Positions 24,803 through 32,537 of a stretch of DNA of 64,000 nucleotides are shown here, one piece after another. The position numbers and the translations under genes are program-made. The notes beneath the pieces are model-generated. The model did not search any database and was not told the DNA's origin. It was given only the letters and a program-made list of their open reading frames with translations. Each line of letters opens with the position of its first letter. The first letter of the stretch is position 1. The DNA comes from CADCVT01 sp036389485 (GTDB lineage Bacteria > Actinomycetota > Thermoleophilia > Solirubrobacterales > Solirubrobacteraceae): positions 1 to 64,000 of the forward strand of contig DASVPR010000049.1 of the NCBI GenBank assembly GCA_036389485.1, read 5' to 3'.

Positions 24803-25882
24803 ATGGAAGCCGCCAGCGTTCCCGCCCCGCAGCAGACGCCGATGGACGCCGTCCGGCGCTTCATGGGCAGCTTCGGGCTGATCATCGTCCTGCTGATCCT
24901 GCCGGTCATCTTCGCGATCGACGACCTGCGCGAGGAGGGCGACCTCTCCCGGCTCGCCAACAACATCGTCGACGGGCTCTCCAACGGCGCCATCTGGGCG
25001 CTCGTGGCCATCGGCTACACGCTCGTCTACGGCATCATCGAGCTGATCAACTTCGCCCACGGCGAGGTGTTCATGATCGGCTCGTTCACCACCGCCTGGT
25101 TCTTCGGCGTGCTCGGCCTGACGGCCGCCACCGGCACGATCGGGCTGATCCTCGGCATCGCCGCGACGCTGCTCGTCGCGATGTTCATCCCGGCGACGAT
25201 GAACGCGATGATCGAACGCGTCGCGTACCGGCCGTTGCGCAGCGCGCCCAAGCTCGCGCCGCTGATCACCGCGGTCGGCTTCTCCTTCATCCTCCAGAAC
25301 GTCGGCCTCTTGTGGCGCGGCGGCTCCCCGCGGAGCATCGAGGACCTCATCGACTCCCAGAAGTCGCTCGTCAGCTTCGGCGACGTGATCATCACCCGCG
25401 GCGACGTGCTCGCCCTGGGCGTGACGATCCCGCTGGTGCTGCTGATGACGGCGTTCATCGCGCAGAGCCGCCTCGGCAAGGCGATGCGCGCGACGGCGCA
25501 GGACCCGGAGGCCGCGCGCCTGATGGGGATCAACGTCGACACGACGATCTCCGCGACCTTCCTGCTCGGCGGCGCGCTCGCGGGCGCGGCCGGGCTGATC
25601 TACGTCCTCTACCAGACGCAGATCTGGTACTTCCAGGGCTTCACCGCAGGCCTGATCGCCTTCACCGCCGCGGTGATGGGCGGCATCGGCAACATCAGGG
25701 GCGCGGTGATGGGCGGTTTCATCATCGGGATCATCCAGCAGATGATCGACAACCGGGAGGACCTCGGCATCTTCCAGATGGGCCCGGCCTGGACGCCGCT
25801 GTACGTCTTCGCCTACCTGATCCTCATCATGGTGTTCAAGCCGTCCGGGCTCCTCGGCGAGCAGACGAGGGAGGCCGGATGA
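24803..25882 (+). CDS. livH: Branched-chain amino acid-type ABC transporter permease LivH
   Basis: Integral membrane permease (359 aa) of the LivH family, with about eight or nine hydrophobic segments. Family segments include GLSNGAIWALVAIGYTLVYG followed by ELINFAHGEVFMIG, ATAQDPEAARLMGINVD (cytoplasmic coupling region) and AVMGGIGNIRGAVMGG. An N-terminal helix (about residues 22-42) precedes the usual start of the family, so the N-terminus is extended. It overlaps livM by 4 nt. Confidence 0.93.
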   Translation: MEAASVPAPQQTPMDAVRRFMGSFGLIIVLLILPVIFAIDDLREEGDLSRLANNIVDGLSNGAIWALVAIGYTLVYGIIELINFAHGEVFMIGSFTTAWFFGVLGLTAATGTIGLILGIAATLLVAMFIPATMNAMIERVAYRPLRSAPKLAPLITAVGFSFILQNVGLLWRGGSPRSIEDLIDSQKSLVSFGDVIITRGDVLALGVTIPLVLLMTAFIAQSRLGKAMRATAQDPEAARLMGINVDTTISATFLLGGALAGAAGLIYVLYQTQIWYFQGFTAGLIAFTAAVMGGIGNIRGAVMGGFIIGIIQQMIDNREDLGIFQMGPAWTPLYVFAYLILIMVFKPSGLLGEQTREAG

Positions 25883-27090
25883 GCACGCCTGCGGCACCCG
25901 AGCAGCAGCCTCCGGCGGCCGTGGCGCCGGTGACCAAGTCGCGCTTCCGCGCGCCGGAGCTGAGCGGCACGCAGAACCTCGTCATCGCCGCGGTCCTGAT
26001 CGTCGTCGCGGCGCTGCTGCCGTTCGCCTTCGAGGAGGCGGGCGACATCATGAACAACATGACCCTCGCCGCCGCCTACGTGGTGATGGCGCTGGGCCTC
26101 AACATCATCGTCGGGTTCGCCGGGCTGCTCGACCTCGGGTACGTCGCGTTCTTCGCGATCGGCGCCTACACCGTCGGCTACTTCGGCTCGGGGTACTGGT
26201 CGAACTCCGGCGGCGGGGAGGGGGTGCACGTCGGCGTCGCGGAGCCGGCCTCGAACCTGCCGGGCATCCACTTCAACTTCCTGATGATCCTCGTGCTCGC
26301 GGTGGTCGCCACGACCGTCGCGGGGATGCTGATCGGCCTGCCGACGCTGCGCCTGCGCGGCGACTACATCGCGATCGTGACGCTCGCGTTCGGCGAGATC
26401 GCCGGCCGCCTGGCGATCAACGGCGACGAGATCAACATGTTCGGCGGCCACCTGACCGCGGGGCGCCAGGGCGTCACCCCGGTCGACAAGATCGACCTGC
26501 CGTTCCTGGAGCGCTTCCAGGCCCTGAACCTCAGGCCCTGGTACTGGTTCGCGCTCGCGATGGTGATCCTCGTGCTGTTCGTGAACTTCCGCCTGCGCGA
26601 CTCGCGGCTGGGGCGCGCGTGGATCGCGCTGCGCGAGGACGAGATCGCCGCGGCGTCGATGGGCGTCCCGCTCGTGCGGACGAAGCTGCTCGCGTACGGC
26701 ACCGGCGCCGCGTTCGGCGGCATGTCCGGCGCCTTCCTCGCGTCCTACCTGAACACCGTCAACGCGGACCAGTTCCAGTTCGCGTTCTCGATCTTCGTGC
26801 TCGCCATGATCATCCTCGGCGGCCTCGGCTCGATCTGGGGGGTCGTCCTGGGGGCGATCGTGCTCTCGGTGATCAACAACCACCTGATCCCGAACGTGTT
26901 CAACACGTGGCCGAGCAAGATCGGGCTGGAGTTCGACCTGACCGAGCTGTCGTTCGGGATCTTCGGGTTCCTGCTCGTGATCATGATGGTGCTCAGACCC
27001 GAGGGCCTGCTGCCCGAGCGAAGGCGGCAGATGGAGCTGGAGGAGGGCGTCGGCACCGACGAGGCGGTCTACGAAGCGAGGCTGCCGTGA
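25879..27090 (+). CDS. livM: Branched-chain amino acid-type ABC transporter permease LivM
   Basis: Second permease subunit (403 aa), polytopic. Family segments include ALGLNIIVGFAGLLDLGYVA, LPTLRLRGDYIAIVTLAFGE and ALREDEIAAASMGV (coupling helix). A hydrophilic Pro/Ala-rich N-terminus of about 35 residues precedes the first helix. The ATG overlaps the livH stop (ATGA) and the 3' end overlaps livG by 4 nt. Confidence 0.93.
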   Translation: MSTPAAPEQQPPAAVAPVTKSRFRAPELSGTQNLVIAAVLIVVAALLPFAFEEAGDIMNNMTLAAAYVVMALGLNIIVGFAGLLDLGYVAFFAIGAYTVGYFGSGYWSNSGGGEGVHVGVAEPASNLPGIHFNFLMILVLAVVATTVAGMLIGLPTLRLRGDYIAIVTLAFGEIAGRLAINGDEINMFGGHLTAGRQGVTPVDKIDLPFLERFQALNLRPWYWFALAMVILVLFVNFRLRDSRLGRAWIALREDEIAAASMGVPLVRTKLLAYGTGAAFGGMSGAFLASYLNTVNADQFQFAFSIFVLAMIILGGLGSIWGVVLGAIVLSVINNHLIPNVFNTWPSKIGLEFDLTELSFGIFGFLLVIMMVLRPEGLLPERRRQMELEEGVGTDEAVYEARLP

Positions 27091-27878
27091 GCGACGCGAT
27101 CCTCGAGACGACCAACGTCTCGAAGATCTTCGGCGGCCTCACCGCGGTGAGCGACGTCTCGTTCGCGATCCCGCGGCGCTCGATCGTCTCGATCATCGGG
27201 CCCAACGGCGCGGGGAAGACGACGTTCTTCAACATCCTCACCGGGCTCTACAAGCCGTCGATCGGGCGGGTGGCGTTCGACGGTCGGAACATCACCGGCG
27301 GGCGGCCGGACCGGATCATGGCGATGGGCATCGCGCGCACGTTCCAGAACATCCGCCTGTTCGGGACGATGAGCGCGATCGAGAACGTGATGGTCGGCCA
27401 GCACGCGCGGATGAAGGCGGGGCTGTTCGGCTCGATCCTCCGCACGCCGGGCGTGCGCAACGAGGAGAGGCGGGTGCGCGAGCACGCGGCCGAGATGCTC
27501 GAGTACGTCGGGCTGCGGCCGGCGACGCACGACCAGCTCGCGATCAACCTGTCGTACGGCGACCAGCGGCGCGTGGAGATCGCGCGGGCGCTCGCGTCGG
27601 ACCCGAAGCTGCTCCTGCTGGACGAGCCGACCGCCGGCATGAACCCGGCCGAGTCCGACCAGCTGACCGGCTTCATGCGGCGGCTGCGCGACGAGCGCGG
27701 CCTGTCGATCCTCTTGATCGAGCACGACATGAAGGTGATCATGGGCGTCTCCGAGCACATCACCGTGCTCGACCACGGCGAGAAGATCGCCGAGGGGGAG
27801 CCGGCGGAGGTCCGCGCCAATCCGCAGGTCGTCGAGGCGTACCTCGGCAAGCAGGCCTCCCAGGAGCTGAACGGCTGA
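27087..27878 (+). CDS. livG: Branched-chain amino acid-type ABC transporter ATPase LivG
   Basis: Cytosolic ATPase (263 aa) on the inner face of the permease. Walker A is GPNGAGKTT, the signature LSYGDQRRVEIARAL, Walker B LLLLDEPTAGMN, with a C-terminal EHDM switch His. The family-specific RTFQNIRLF follows Walker A. GTG 27087 overlaps the livM stop, and its last base overlaps the livF ATG. Confidence 0.94.
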   Translation: MSDAILETTNVSKIFGGLTAVSDVSFAIPRRSIVSIIGPNGAGKTTFFNILTGLYKPSIGRVAFDGRNITGGRPDRIMAMGIARTFQNIRLFGTMSAIENVMVGQHARMKAGLFGSILRTPGVRNEERRVREHAAEMLEYVGLRPATHDQLAINLSYGDQRRVEIARALASDPKLLLLDEPTAGMNPAESDQLTGFMRRLRDERGLSILLIEHDMKVIMGVSEHITVLDHGEKIAEGEPAEVRANPQVVEAYLGKQASQELNG

Positions 27879-28585
27879 TGGCGCTGCTCGAGCTGGACGA
27901 CGTCCAGACCTACTACGGCAACATCCAGGCGCTGAAGGGCATCACGCTCAAGGTCGAGGAGGGCGAGTGCGTGACGCTGATCGGCGCGAACGGCGCCGGG
28001 AAGTCGACGACGCTGCGCTCGATCTCCGGCCTGACGCCGGCGCGGAGCGGCTCGATCAAGTTCCGCGGGCGCGACATCTCGCGCGTGCAGCCGCAGGACA
28101 TCGTGCGGCTCGGCATCTCGCAGTCGCCCGAGGGGCGCAAGTGCTTCCAGCGCATGACGGTGTCGGAGAACCTCGACATGGGCGCGTACCTGCGGCGCGA
28201 CGCGGACGTCGAGAAGGACCGCGCGCGCGTGTTCGAGCTCTTCCCGCGCCTGGAGGAGCGGCGGACGCAGAAGGCGGGCACGATGTCCGGCGGCGAGCAG
28301 CAGATGCTCGCGATCGGCCGGGCGCTGATGGCGCGCCCGCGCCTGCTGCTGCTCGACGAGCCGTCGATGGGCATCTCGCCGATCCTCACCGAGCGCATCT
28401 ACGAGACGATCGGCGAGATCAACAAGCAGGGGACGACGATCCTGCTCGTCGAGCAGAACGCCAACTTCGCCCTGGGCGTCTCGCACCGCGGCTACGTGCT
28501 CGAGACCGGCAAGGTCGTGCTCACCGACGACTCGGCCAAGCTGCGGGAAAGCCCGCAGGTCCGCGAGGCCTACCTCGGAGGTTGA
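27878..28585 (+). CDS. livF: Branched-chain amino acid-type ABC transporter ATPase LivF
   Basis: Partner ATPase of LivG (235 aa). Walker A is GANGAGKST, the Q-loop segment ISQSPEGRKCF, the signature MSGGEQQMLAIGRAL and Walker B LLLLDEPSMG. The order and length are standard. It overlaps livG by one base and the following small membrane gene by one base (TGATG). Confidence 0.94.
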   Translation: MALLELDDVQTYYGNIQALKGITLKVEEGECVTLIGANGAGKSTTLRSISGLTPARSGSIKFRGRDISRVQPQDIVRLGISQSPEGRKCFQRMTVSENLDMGAYLRRDADVEKDRARVFELFPRLEERRTQKAGTMSGGEQQMLAIGRALMARPRLLLLDEPSMGISPILTERIYETIGEINKQGTTILLVEQNANFALGVSHRGYVLETGKVVLTDDSAKLRESPQVREAYLGG

Positions 28586-28887
28586 TGACCGTGCTCGCCG
28601 TCATCGGGACGCTCGCGCTGTGGCTGCTCTTCGGGTGGCTCGCGATCACGATCGTGTGCCAGTACCTGTCCGAGCGGAAGGGCTACGGCCAGCGCTGGGG
28701 CCTAGCGACGGGGCTGATCTTCCCGCCGGGCCTGCTCGTCTGGCTGGTGATCCCGGCGCGCGAGGACTCCGACTGGAAGGTCCTCGGCCCGTTCGGCGGG
28801 AACACCGTCGACGCGGACGAGGTCCCGGACCCGGCCGCGGAGCGTTCGCCGGCCAGCGGGCCCGGCCCGACCGGCGTCGCGGGCTAG
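28585..28887 (+). CDS. Small two-helix membrane protein at the end of the liv operon
   Basis: A 100-aa protein with two hydrophobic segments (about residues 2-23 and 38-57) joined by a basic loop (LSERKGYGQRWG). An acidic, Pro-rich cytoplasmic tail ends in TGVAG. The ATG overlaps the livF stop (TGATG), so it is translated with the transporter. I do not recognise the family; an accessory role to the transporter is only positional inference. Its 3' end overlaps the convergent epimerase gene by 4 nt. Confidence 0.7.
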   Translation: MTVLAVIGTLALWLLFGWLAITIVCQYLSERKGYGQRWGLATGLIFPPGLLVWLVIPAREDSDWKVLGPFGGNTVDADEVPDPAAERSPASGPGPTGVAG

Positions 28888-29789
28888 ACCGTCGCTTCGA
28901 GTGTCCCGAGGACCTCGGGGTGGCGGAAGTCGTAGCCGAGCTCTCGCGCCCGGCGCGGGACCATGTTCACGCCCGTGAGCACGATCTGGCTCATCTCGCC
29001 GTAGAGGAGCTTCAGCGCGAGCTTCGGGACGGGCGCTATGGCGGGACGGTGCAGGGCCTTGCCGAGCGCCTTCGAGAACTCCCTGTTCGTGACCGCGTTC
29101 GGCGCCGCGACGTTGATCGGGCCGCGCGCTTCGTCGTGGTCGATCGCGTGGAGGTAGAGCCCGACGACGTCGTCGAGGTGGACCCAGGGCATGTACTGAC
29201 TGCCGCCCGCGACCGGGCCGCCGACGCCGAGCTTGAACGGCGGCAGCATCTTCTTGAGCGCGCCGGCGTCGGGGGAGAGGACGACGCCGGTGCGCATGAT
29301 CGCGACCCTCACGCCCAGGTCCTCCGCCTTTTTCGCCTCGCGCTCCCAGGCCACGACGACGTGGGCGAGGAAGTCGTCGCCCGGCGGCGCGTCCTCGTCG
29401 ACGGGCTCGTCGCCGCGCGGGCCGTAGTAGCCGGCGGCGGAGGCGCTGATGAGCGCTCTCGGGCGCGGGTCGGCGTGGGCGATCCCTTCGACCAGGTTCC
29501 TCGTGCCGACCTCGCGGCTGGCGCGGATCTCGTGCTTGGCCTTCGCGGTCCAGCGCTGCGCGACGTCCTCCCCCGCGAGGTGGACGACCGCGTCGCGGCC
29601 CTGCAGCGCCTCGGCGGGCGCGGGCCCCTGCTTCGGATCCCACGCGACCGCGTCGACCCCGGCCGGCAGCTTCTCGTACGCGTGTGCCGGGTTACGGCTC
29701 AGCACGGTGACCTCGTCGCCGCGCGTGGTCAGGGCCTCGACGATCGAAAGCCCGATCCGTCCCGTCGCGCCCGTGATCGTGATCCGCAT
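28884..29789 (-). CDS. TIGR01777-family NAD(P)-binding epimerase-like protein
   Basis: SDR-fold protein (301 aa) of the YfcH/TIGR01777 group of atypical SDRs. The N-terminal MRITITGATGRIGLS contains the GxxGxxG nucleotide site. SASAAGYYGPRGDEP and YMPWVHLDDVVG are family landmarks. The C-terminal DUF1731-like segment (RARELGYDFRHPEVLGTLE) is complete. I start at ATG 29789 rather than 36 nt further upstream because the Rossmann strand begins there. Physiological role unknown. Confidence 0.88.
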   Translation of the reverse strand: MRITITGATGRIGLSIVEALTTRGDEVTVLSRNPAHAYEKLPAGVDAVAWDPKQGPAPAEALQGRDAVVHLAGEDVAQRWTAKAKHEIRASREVGTRNLVEGIAHADPRPRALISASAAGYYGPRGDEPVDEDAPPGDDFLAHVVVAWEREAKKAEDLGVRVAIMRTGVVLSPDAGALKKMLPPFKLGVGGPVAGGSQYMPWVHLDDVVGLYLHAIDHDEARGPINVAAPNAVTNREFSKALGKALHRPAIAPVPKLALKLLYGEMSQIVLTGVNMVPRRARELGYDFRHPEVLGTLEATV

Positions 29790-29838
29790 GCGTGCACGGT
29801 ACGGCCCGCGCACCGCAAAGCACACTCCACGGGCTGGT

Positions 29839-29854
29839 ATTAGGGTGCCCTAAT
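29839..29854. promoter_or_regulatory. Operator-like palindrome ATTAGGGTGCCCTAAT
   Basis: Perfect 7-bp arms around a TG centre, ending 1 nt before the GTG start at 29856. TTAGG...CCTAA half-sites are typical of metal-dependent DtxR/IdeR-type boxes, though the spacing here is shorter than the classical 19-mer. In a leaderless gene this position covers the -10/start region, so a bound repressor would block transcription. Confidence 0.5.
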
Positions 29855-29855
29855 C

Positions 29856-30446
29856 GTGTTCCGGAAGGGCGTCATCGCGTTGCTCGCGGCCTGCGCCGCC
29901 GCGCTCGGCGGCGGGTTCGCCGTCGCGACCTCGCGCGACGACGCCCCGGCGACGTCGGCCGACCCGCTGCTGCGCTCCGGCGCCGTGCGGTACGCGGCGT
30001 ACCTGCGCGCGGAGGAGTCGTCGCTCGCGGCCTCGCGGCGCGAGGGCGACCGGCTCGCGGTCCGGCTGCACGCCGGCCGCCTCGCGCCGGTCGGCGGGAG
30101 CGTGCCCGACCGGGTCGACCCGGTCGCCGCGGTCGACGCCGCCGCCCGACTCCTCTCCCGCGACGCCCGCGACCTGCCCGACCTGCTCGCCGTCGAGGCG
30201 CGCGTGGCCGGCGCCGCGGTCGCGTTCGACGCGATCCGCGACGCGCTCTGGGCCCGCGACAAGGGGCTCACCGGCTCGATCGACGAACGGCTCGCCGGCC
30301 TGCGCACCGAGCTCGACCACCACCGCCGCGGAAGCCGCTTCCGGGCCGCTTCGAGCCTCCCGACCCCCGACCGCCGCCGCCTCGCCGCCGCGCTCGACGC
30401 CTACGCCTGGCGCCTCTCCCTCGCCGCCGACCGCGTGGCGAAATGA
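29856..30446 (+). CDS. Secreted protein, possibly distant EfeM/imelysin-like
   Basis: A 196-aa exported protein: hydrophobic N-terminus (FRKGVIALLAACAAALGGG) and then mostly helical, Ala/Arg-rich sequence. The segment AFDAIRDALWARDKGLTGSI, then DERLAGLRTEL, recalls the imelysin (EfeM/EfeO) helical pattern of iron-uptake proteins. However, the HxxE motif is absent and the protein is short. Together with the metal-box-like palindrome at its start, a metal-related role is possible but unproven. The start is GTG 29856; no Shine-Dalgarno. Confidence 0.55.
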   Translation: MFRKGVIALLAACAAALGGGFAVATSRDDAPATSADPLLRSGAVRYAAYLRAEESSLAASRREGDRLAVRLHAGRLAPVGGSVPDRVDPVAAVDAAARLLSRDARDLPDLLAVEARVAGAAVAFDAIRDALWARDKGLTGSIDERLAGLRTELDHHRRGSRFRAASSLPTPDRRRLAAALDAYAWRLSLAADRVAK

Positions 30447-30448
30447 CC

Positions 30449-30586
30449 GCGGTGCCAGGCACCTTAACATTGCGGTGCCAGGCACGTTAATATTGCGGTG
30501 CCAGGCACGTGAACATTGCGGTGCCAGGCACGTGAACATTGCGGTGCCAGGCACGTGAACATTGCGGTGCCAGGCACGTTCATGTT
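30449..30586. repeat. Six tandem copies of a 23-bp palindromic repeat
   Basis: Units begin at 30449, 30472, 30495, 30518, 30541 and 30564. Each opens with GCGGTGCCAGGCAC, containing the odd palindrome GTGCC-A-GGCAC, followed by a variable 9-nt part such as GTGAACATT. The array fills the whole gap between two convergent genes, and the stop codon of the downstream one lies in unit 6. There are no unique spacers, so it is not a CRISPR array. Confidence 0.9.
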
Positions 30587-32427
30587 CCGGGGCGGGTCGG
30601 GAGGACCCTGAAGGCGGCCTTCCTCGGCGCGGAGCGCTGGCCGGCCGCGTCGGTCGCGGTCAGGGTCGCGACGTAGCGACCGGGCTTGAGCGGCCGGCGG
30701 CCGAGCCGGCCGGTGAAGGCGATCCGTGCGGTGCCGGCCGCGAGGCGGCGCCGGAGGGAGCCGGCCCGGACGAGCCTCGTGCAGCGCGGGTGGCGGGCGA
30801 GGCGCCCGGACGGCTTCACGCAGCGGCCCGCGCGGCGGCGGCCGGGGGTCGCGCGGGCGATCGCGACCTCGACCGTCGCCGCCTCGGAGAGCGTGAACCG
30901 GAACGTCGTGCCGGCGCGGACGAGCGCGGCGAGCGCCGTCATCCCGCGTCCGACGCGGAAGCGGCTCCGGGACAGCGTGACCCGGCCGAGCACGGGCGGC
31001 TCGTCGCGACCGGCGGGCTGCACCGGCGGAGGCGTCGTCGCGGGCGGGGTCGGGACGACCGCGTCGGCGGCCGGCGACGACGGCGGCGGCGCCGCGGCGG
31101 GCTCGCCGCCCGCGAACCGCGCCACGATCGGGGTGGGAACCGTCACGCCGACGGAGCCGGCGACGACCGCGCGGTCGCTCCCGTCCAGGCCGAGACCGAG
31201 CGCGTAGCTCGCACCCGGCGCGAGGCGCCGCACCGCCGCGCCGCCCGCGCCGTAGCCGCGGTCGACGGTCCCGTCCGGATGGAAGCGGGCGAGCATGACG
31301 CCGATGCTGCTCAGCTCGTCGCCCGCCCCGCCGGCCAGCACGAGCTTCCCGTCCGCCTGCCGCGCCACGCTCGTCGGCACCTCGAGGGGAGTGAAGTCCG
31401 CGAGCGCGACGCCGTCGCCGCCCCCGAAACCGGCGTCCGGCTTGCCCGTGTCCGTCAGCCGGATCAGCGCGCTGTCGGCGCTCGCCGTCCCGGAGAGGTC
31501 CACGACCGCCGCCATCGCATAGCCGCCCTCCGGCAGGCGGATCAGCCCGTTGCCGCCGTCCGGCAGCGCGGGCGAGCCGAGGGACATGATCCGGCGCCCG
31601 CCCTCGCCGAAGCCGGCGTCGGTCGTGCCGGCGGGCGTCAGGCGCGCCGCGAGGACGCGCTCGCTCCCCGGCGCGCCGGCCAACCCGCTGATCACCACGG
31701 AGCCATCGGGATCCACGACCACGCCGCTGGGCTGCGCGTCGACGCCCGCCGTGTCCACGCGCGACATCCCCTTCGGCGTCGCGGCGTCCGCGTCGTTGAA
31801 CCCGGGGATGTCGACGAGGCCGATCGACACGTAGCGGACCGCCACGAGCGCCGTGCTCGTCGCCCCGGTCGAGACGCGGCCGACGACGACGATGCAGTTC
31901 CCCGGCGCGACGGCGACGTCCTCGAGCGTGCCGCTCGGGCCGATCCCGCTCGTGTCGGTCACCACGGATCCCGGAGGCGTCTCCGGATCGAGGTCGTTCC
32001 ACCCCGGGTCCGGCGTTCCGTCGGCGCGGAAGCGCACGACCGCGAAGCCCCCGTCCGCGCTGCCGGCTATGACGTACTTGCCGTCCGCCTGCCGCGTCAG
32101 CGCGGTGACCGATTCCGGCGTGTCGCTGACGTCGAGCTCCGCCACGCCGGGGATCGCGCCTGCGGGGTTGAAGGTCTCGTCGAGCGTGCCGTCGGGGTCG
32201 AACCGGGCCATCCGCATCCTCTGCGGATACGCGAAGCTGTCCAGCGCGACCGCGATCTTCCCGTCGGGCTGCACCAGCACGTCCGTCGCGAGGGTGCCGA
32301 TCGGCGGGACCGTGAAGCCGTGCGGCGCGCCGAACGTCGTGTCGAGGTCGCCGGGGGCGGCGGAGGCGGCGGCCGGGAGTGCGAGCGCGAGCAGCGCCGC
32401 GAGCAGGAGGAGCGTGATGCGGGACAT
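30580..32427 (-). CDS. Secreted delta-60 repeat protein (paralogue C)
   Basis: A 615-aa exported protein: signal peptide (SRITLLLLAALLALALPAAA) and then delta-60-type repeats (LDTTFGAPHGF, LDETFNPAGAI, TDAGFGEGGRRI, PDAGFGGGDGVAL, VDRGYGAGG) over about residues 25-420. A Pro-rich linker follows, then a C-terminal Arg-rich beta domain (RIAFTGRLGRRPLKPGRY) that resembles those of paralogues A and B. ATG 32427 is placed at the signal peptide. The stop codon lies in the 23-bp tandem repeat. Function unknown; three copies in one 64-kb window suggest an important surface family. Confidence 0.82.
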   Translation of the reverse strand: MSRITLLLLAALLALALPAAASAAPGDLDTTFGAPHGFTVPPIGTLATDVLVQPDGKIAVALDSFAYPQRMRMARFDPDGTLDETFNPAGAIPGVAELDVSDTPESVTALTRQADGKYVIAGSADGGFAVVRFRADGTPDPGWNDLDPETPPGSVVTDTSGIGPSGTLEDVAVAPGNCIVVVGRVSTGATSTALVAVRYVSIGLVDIPGFNDADAATPKGMSRVDTAGVDAQPSGVVVDPDGSVVISGLAGAPGSERVLAARLTPAGTTDAGFGEGGRRIMSLGSPALPDGGNGLIRLPEGGYAMAAVVDLSGTASADSALIRLTDTGKPDAGFGGGDGVALADFTPLEVPTSVARQADGKLVLAGGAGDELSSIGVMLARFHPDGTVDRGYGAGGAAVRRLAPGASYALGLGLDGSDRAVVAGSVGVTVPTPIVARFAGGEPAAAPPPSSPAADAVVPTPPATTPPPVQPAGRDEPPVLGRVTLSRSRFRVGRGMTALAALVRAGTTFRFTLSEAATVEVAIARATPGRRRAGRCVKPSGRLARHPRCTRLVRAGSLRRRLAAGTARIAFTGRLGRRPLKPGRYVATLTATDAAGQRSAPRKAAFRVLPTRPGT

Positions 32428-32507
32428 GGCGCGACGATCCCGCGAGAGGGCGGAGGGGTCATCAGGAGGCGCCCCTGAAACCGCCCCCTGAGCGGCGGGC
32501 GCAGTGG

Positions 32508-32526
32508 CGCGGGGACGGTCCCCGCG
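32508..32526 (-). terminator. Hairpin downstream of malic enzyme
   Basis: CGCGGGGAC-G-GTCCCCGCG, a near-continuous 9-bp inverted repeat 12 nt after the malic enzyme stop. It contains the dispersed 13-mer GGGGAC-N-GTCCCC (32511-32523). It may be a terminator or simply a copy of that repeat. Confidence 0.45.
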
Positions 32527-32537
32527 GATGCGCGCAG

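Noticed and set aside
30449..30586. CRISPR array
   Set aside because: The repeat period is 23 bp with no unique spacers, the variable part is itself repeated, and no cas gene is present.
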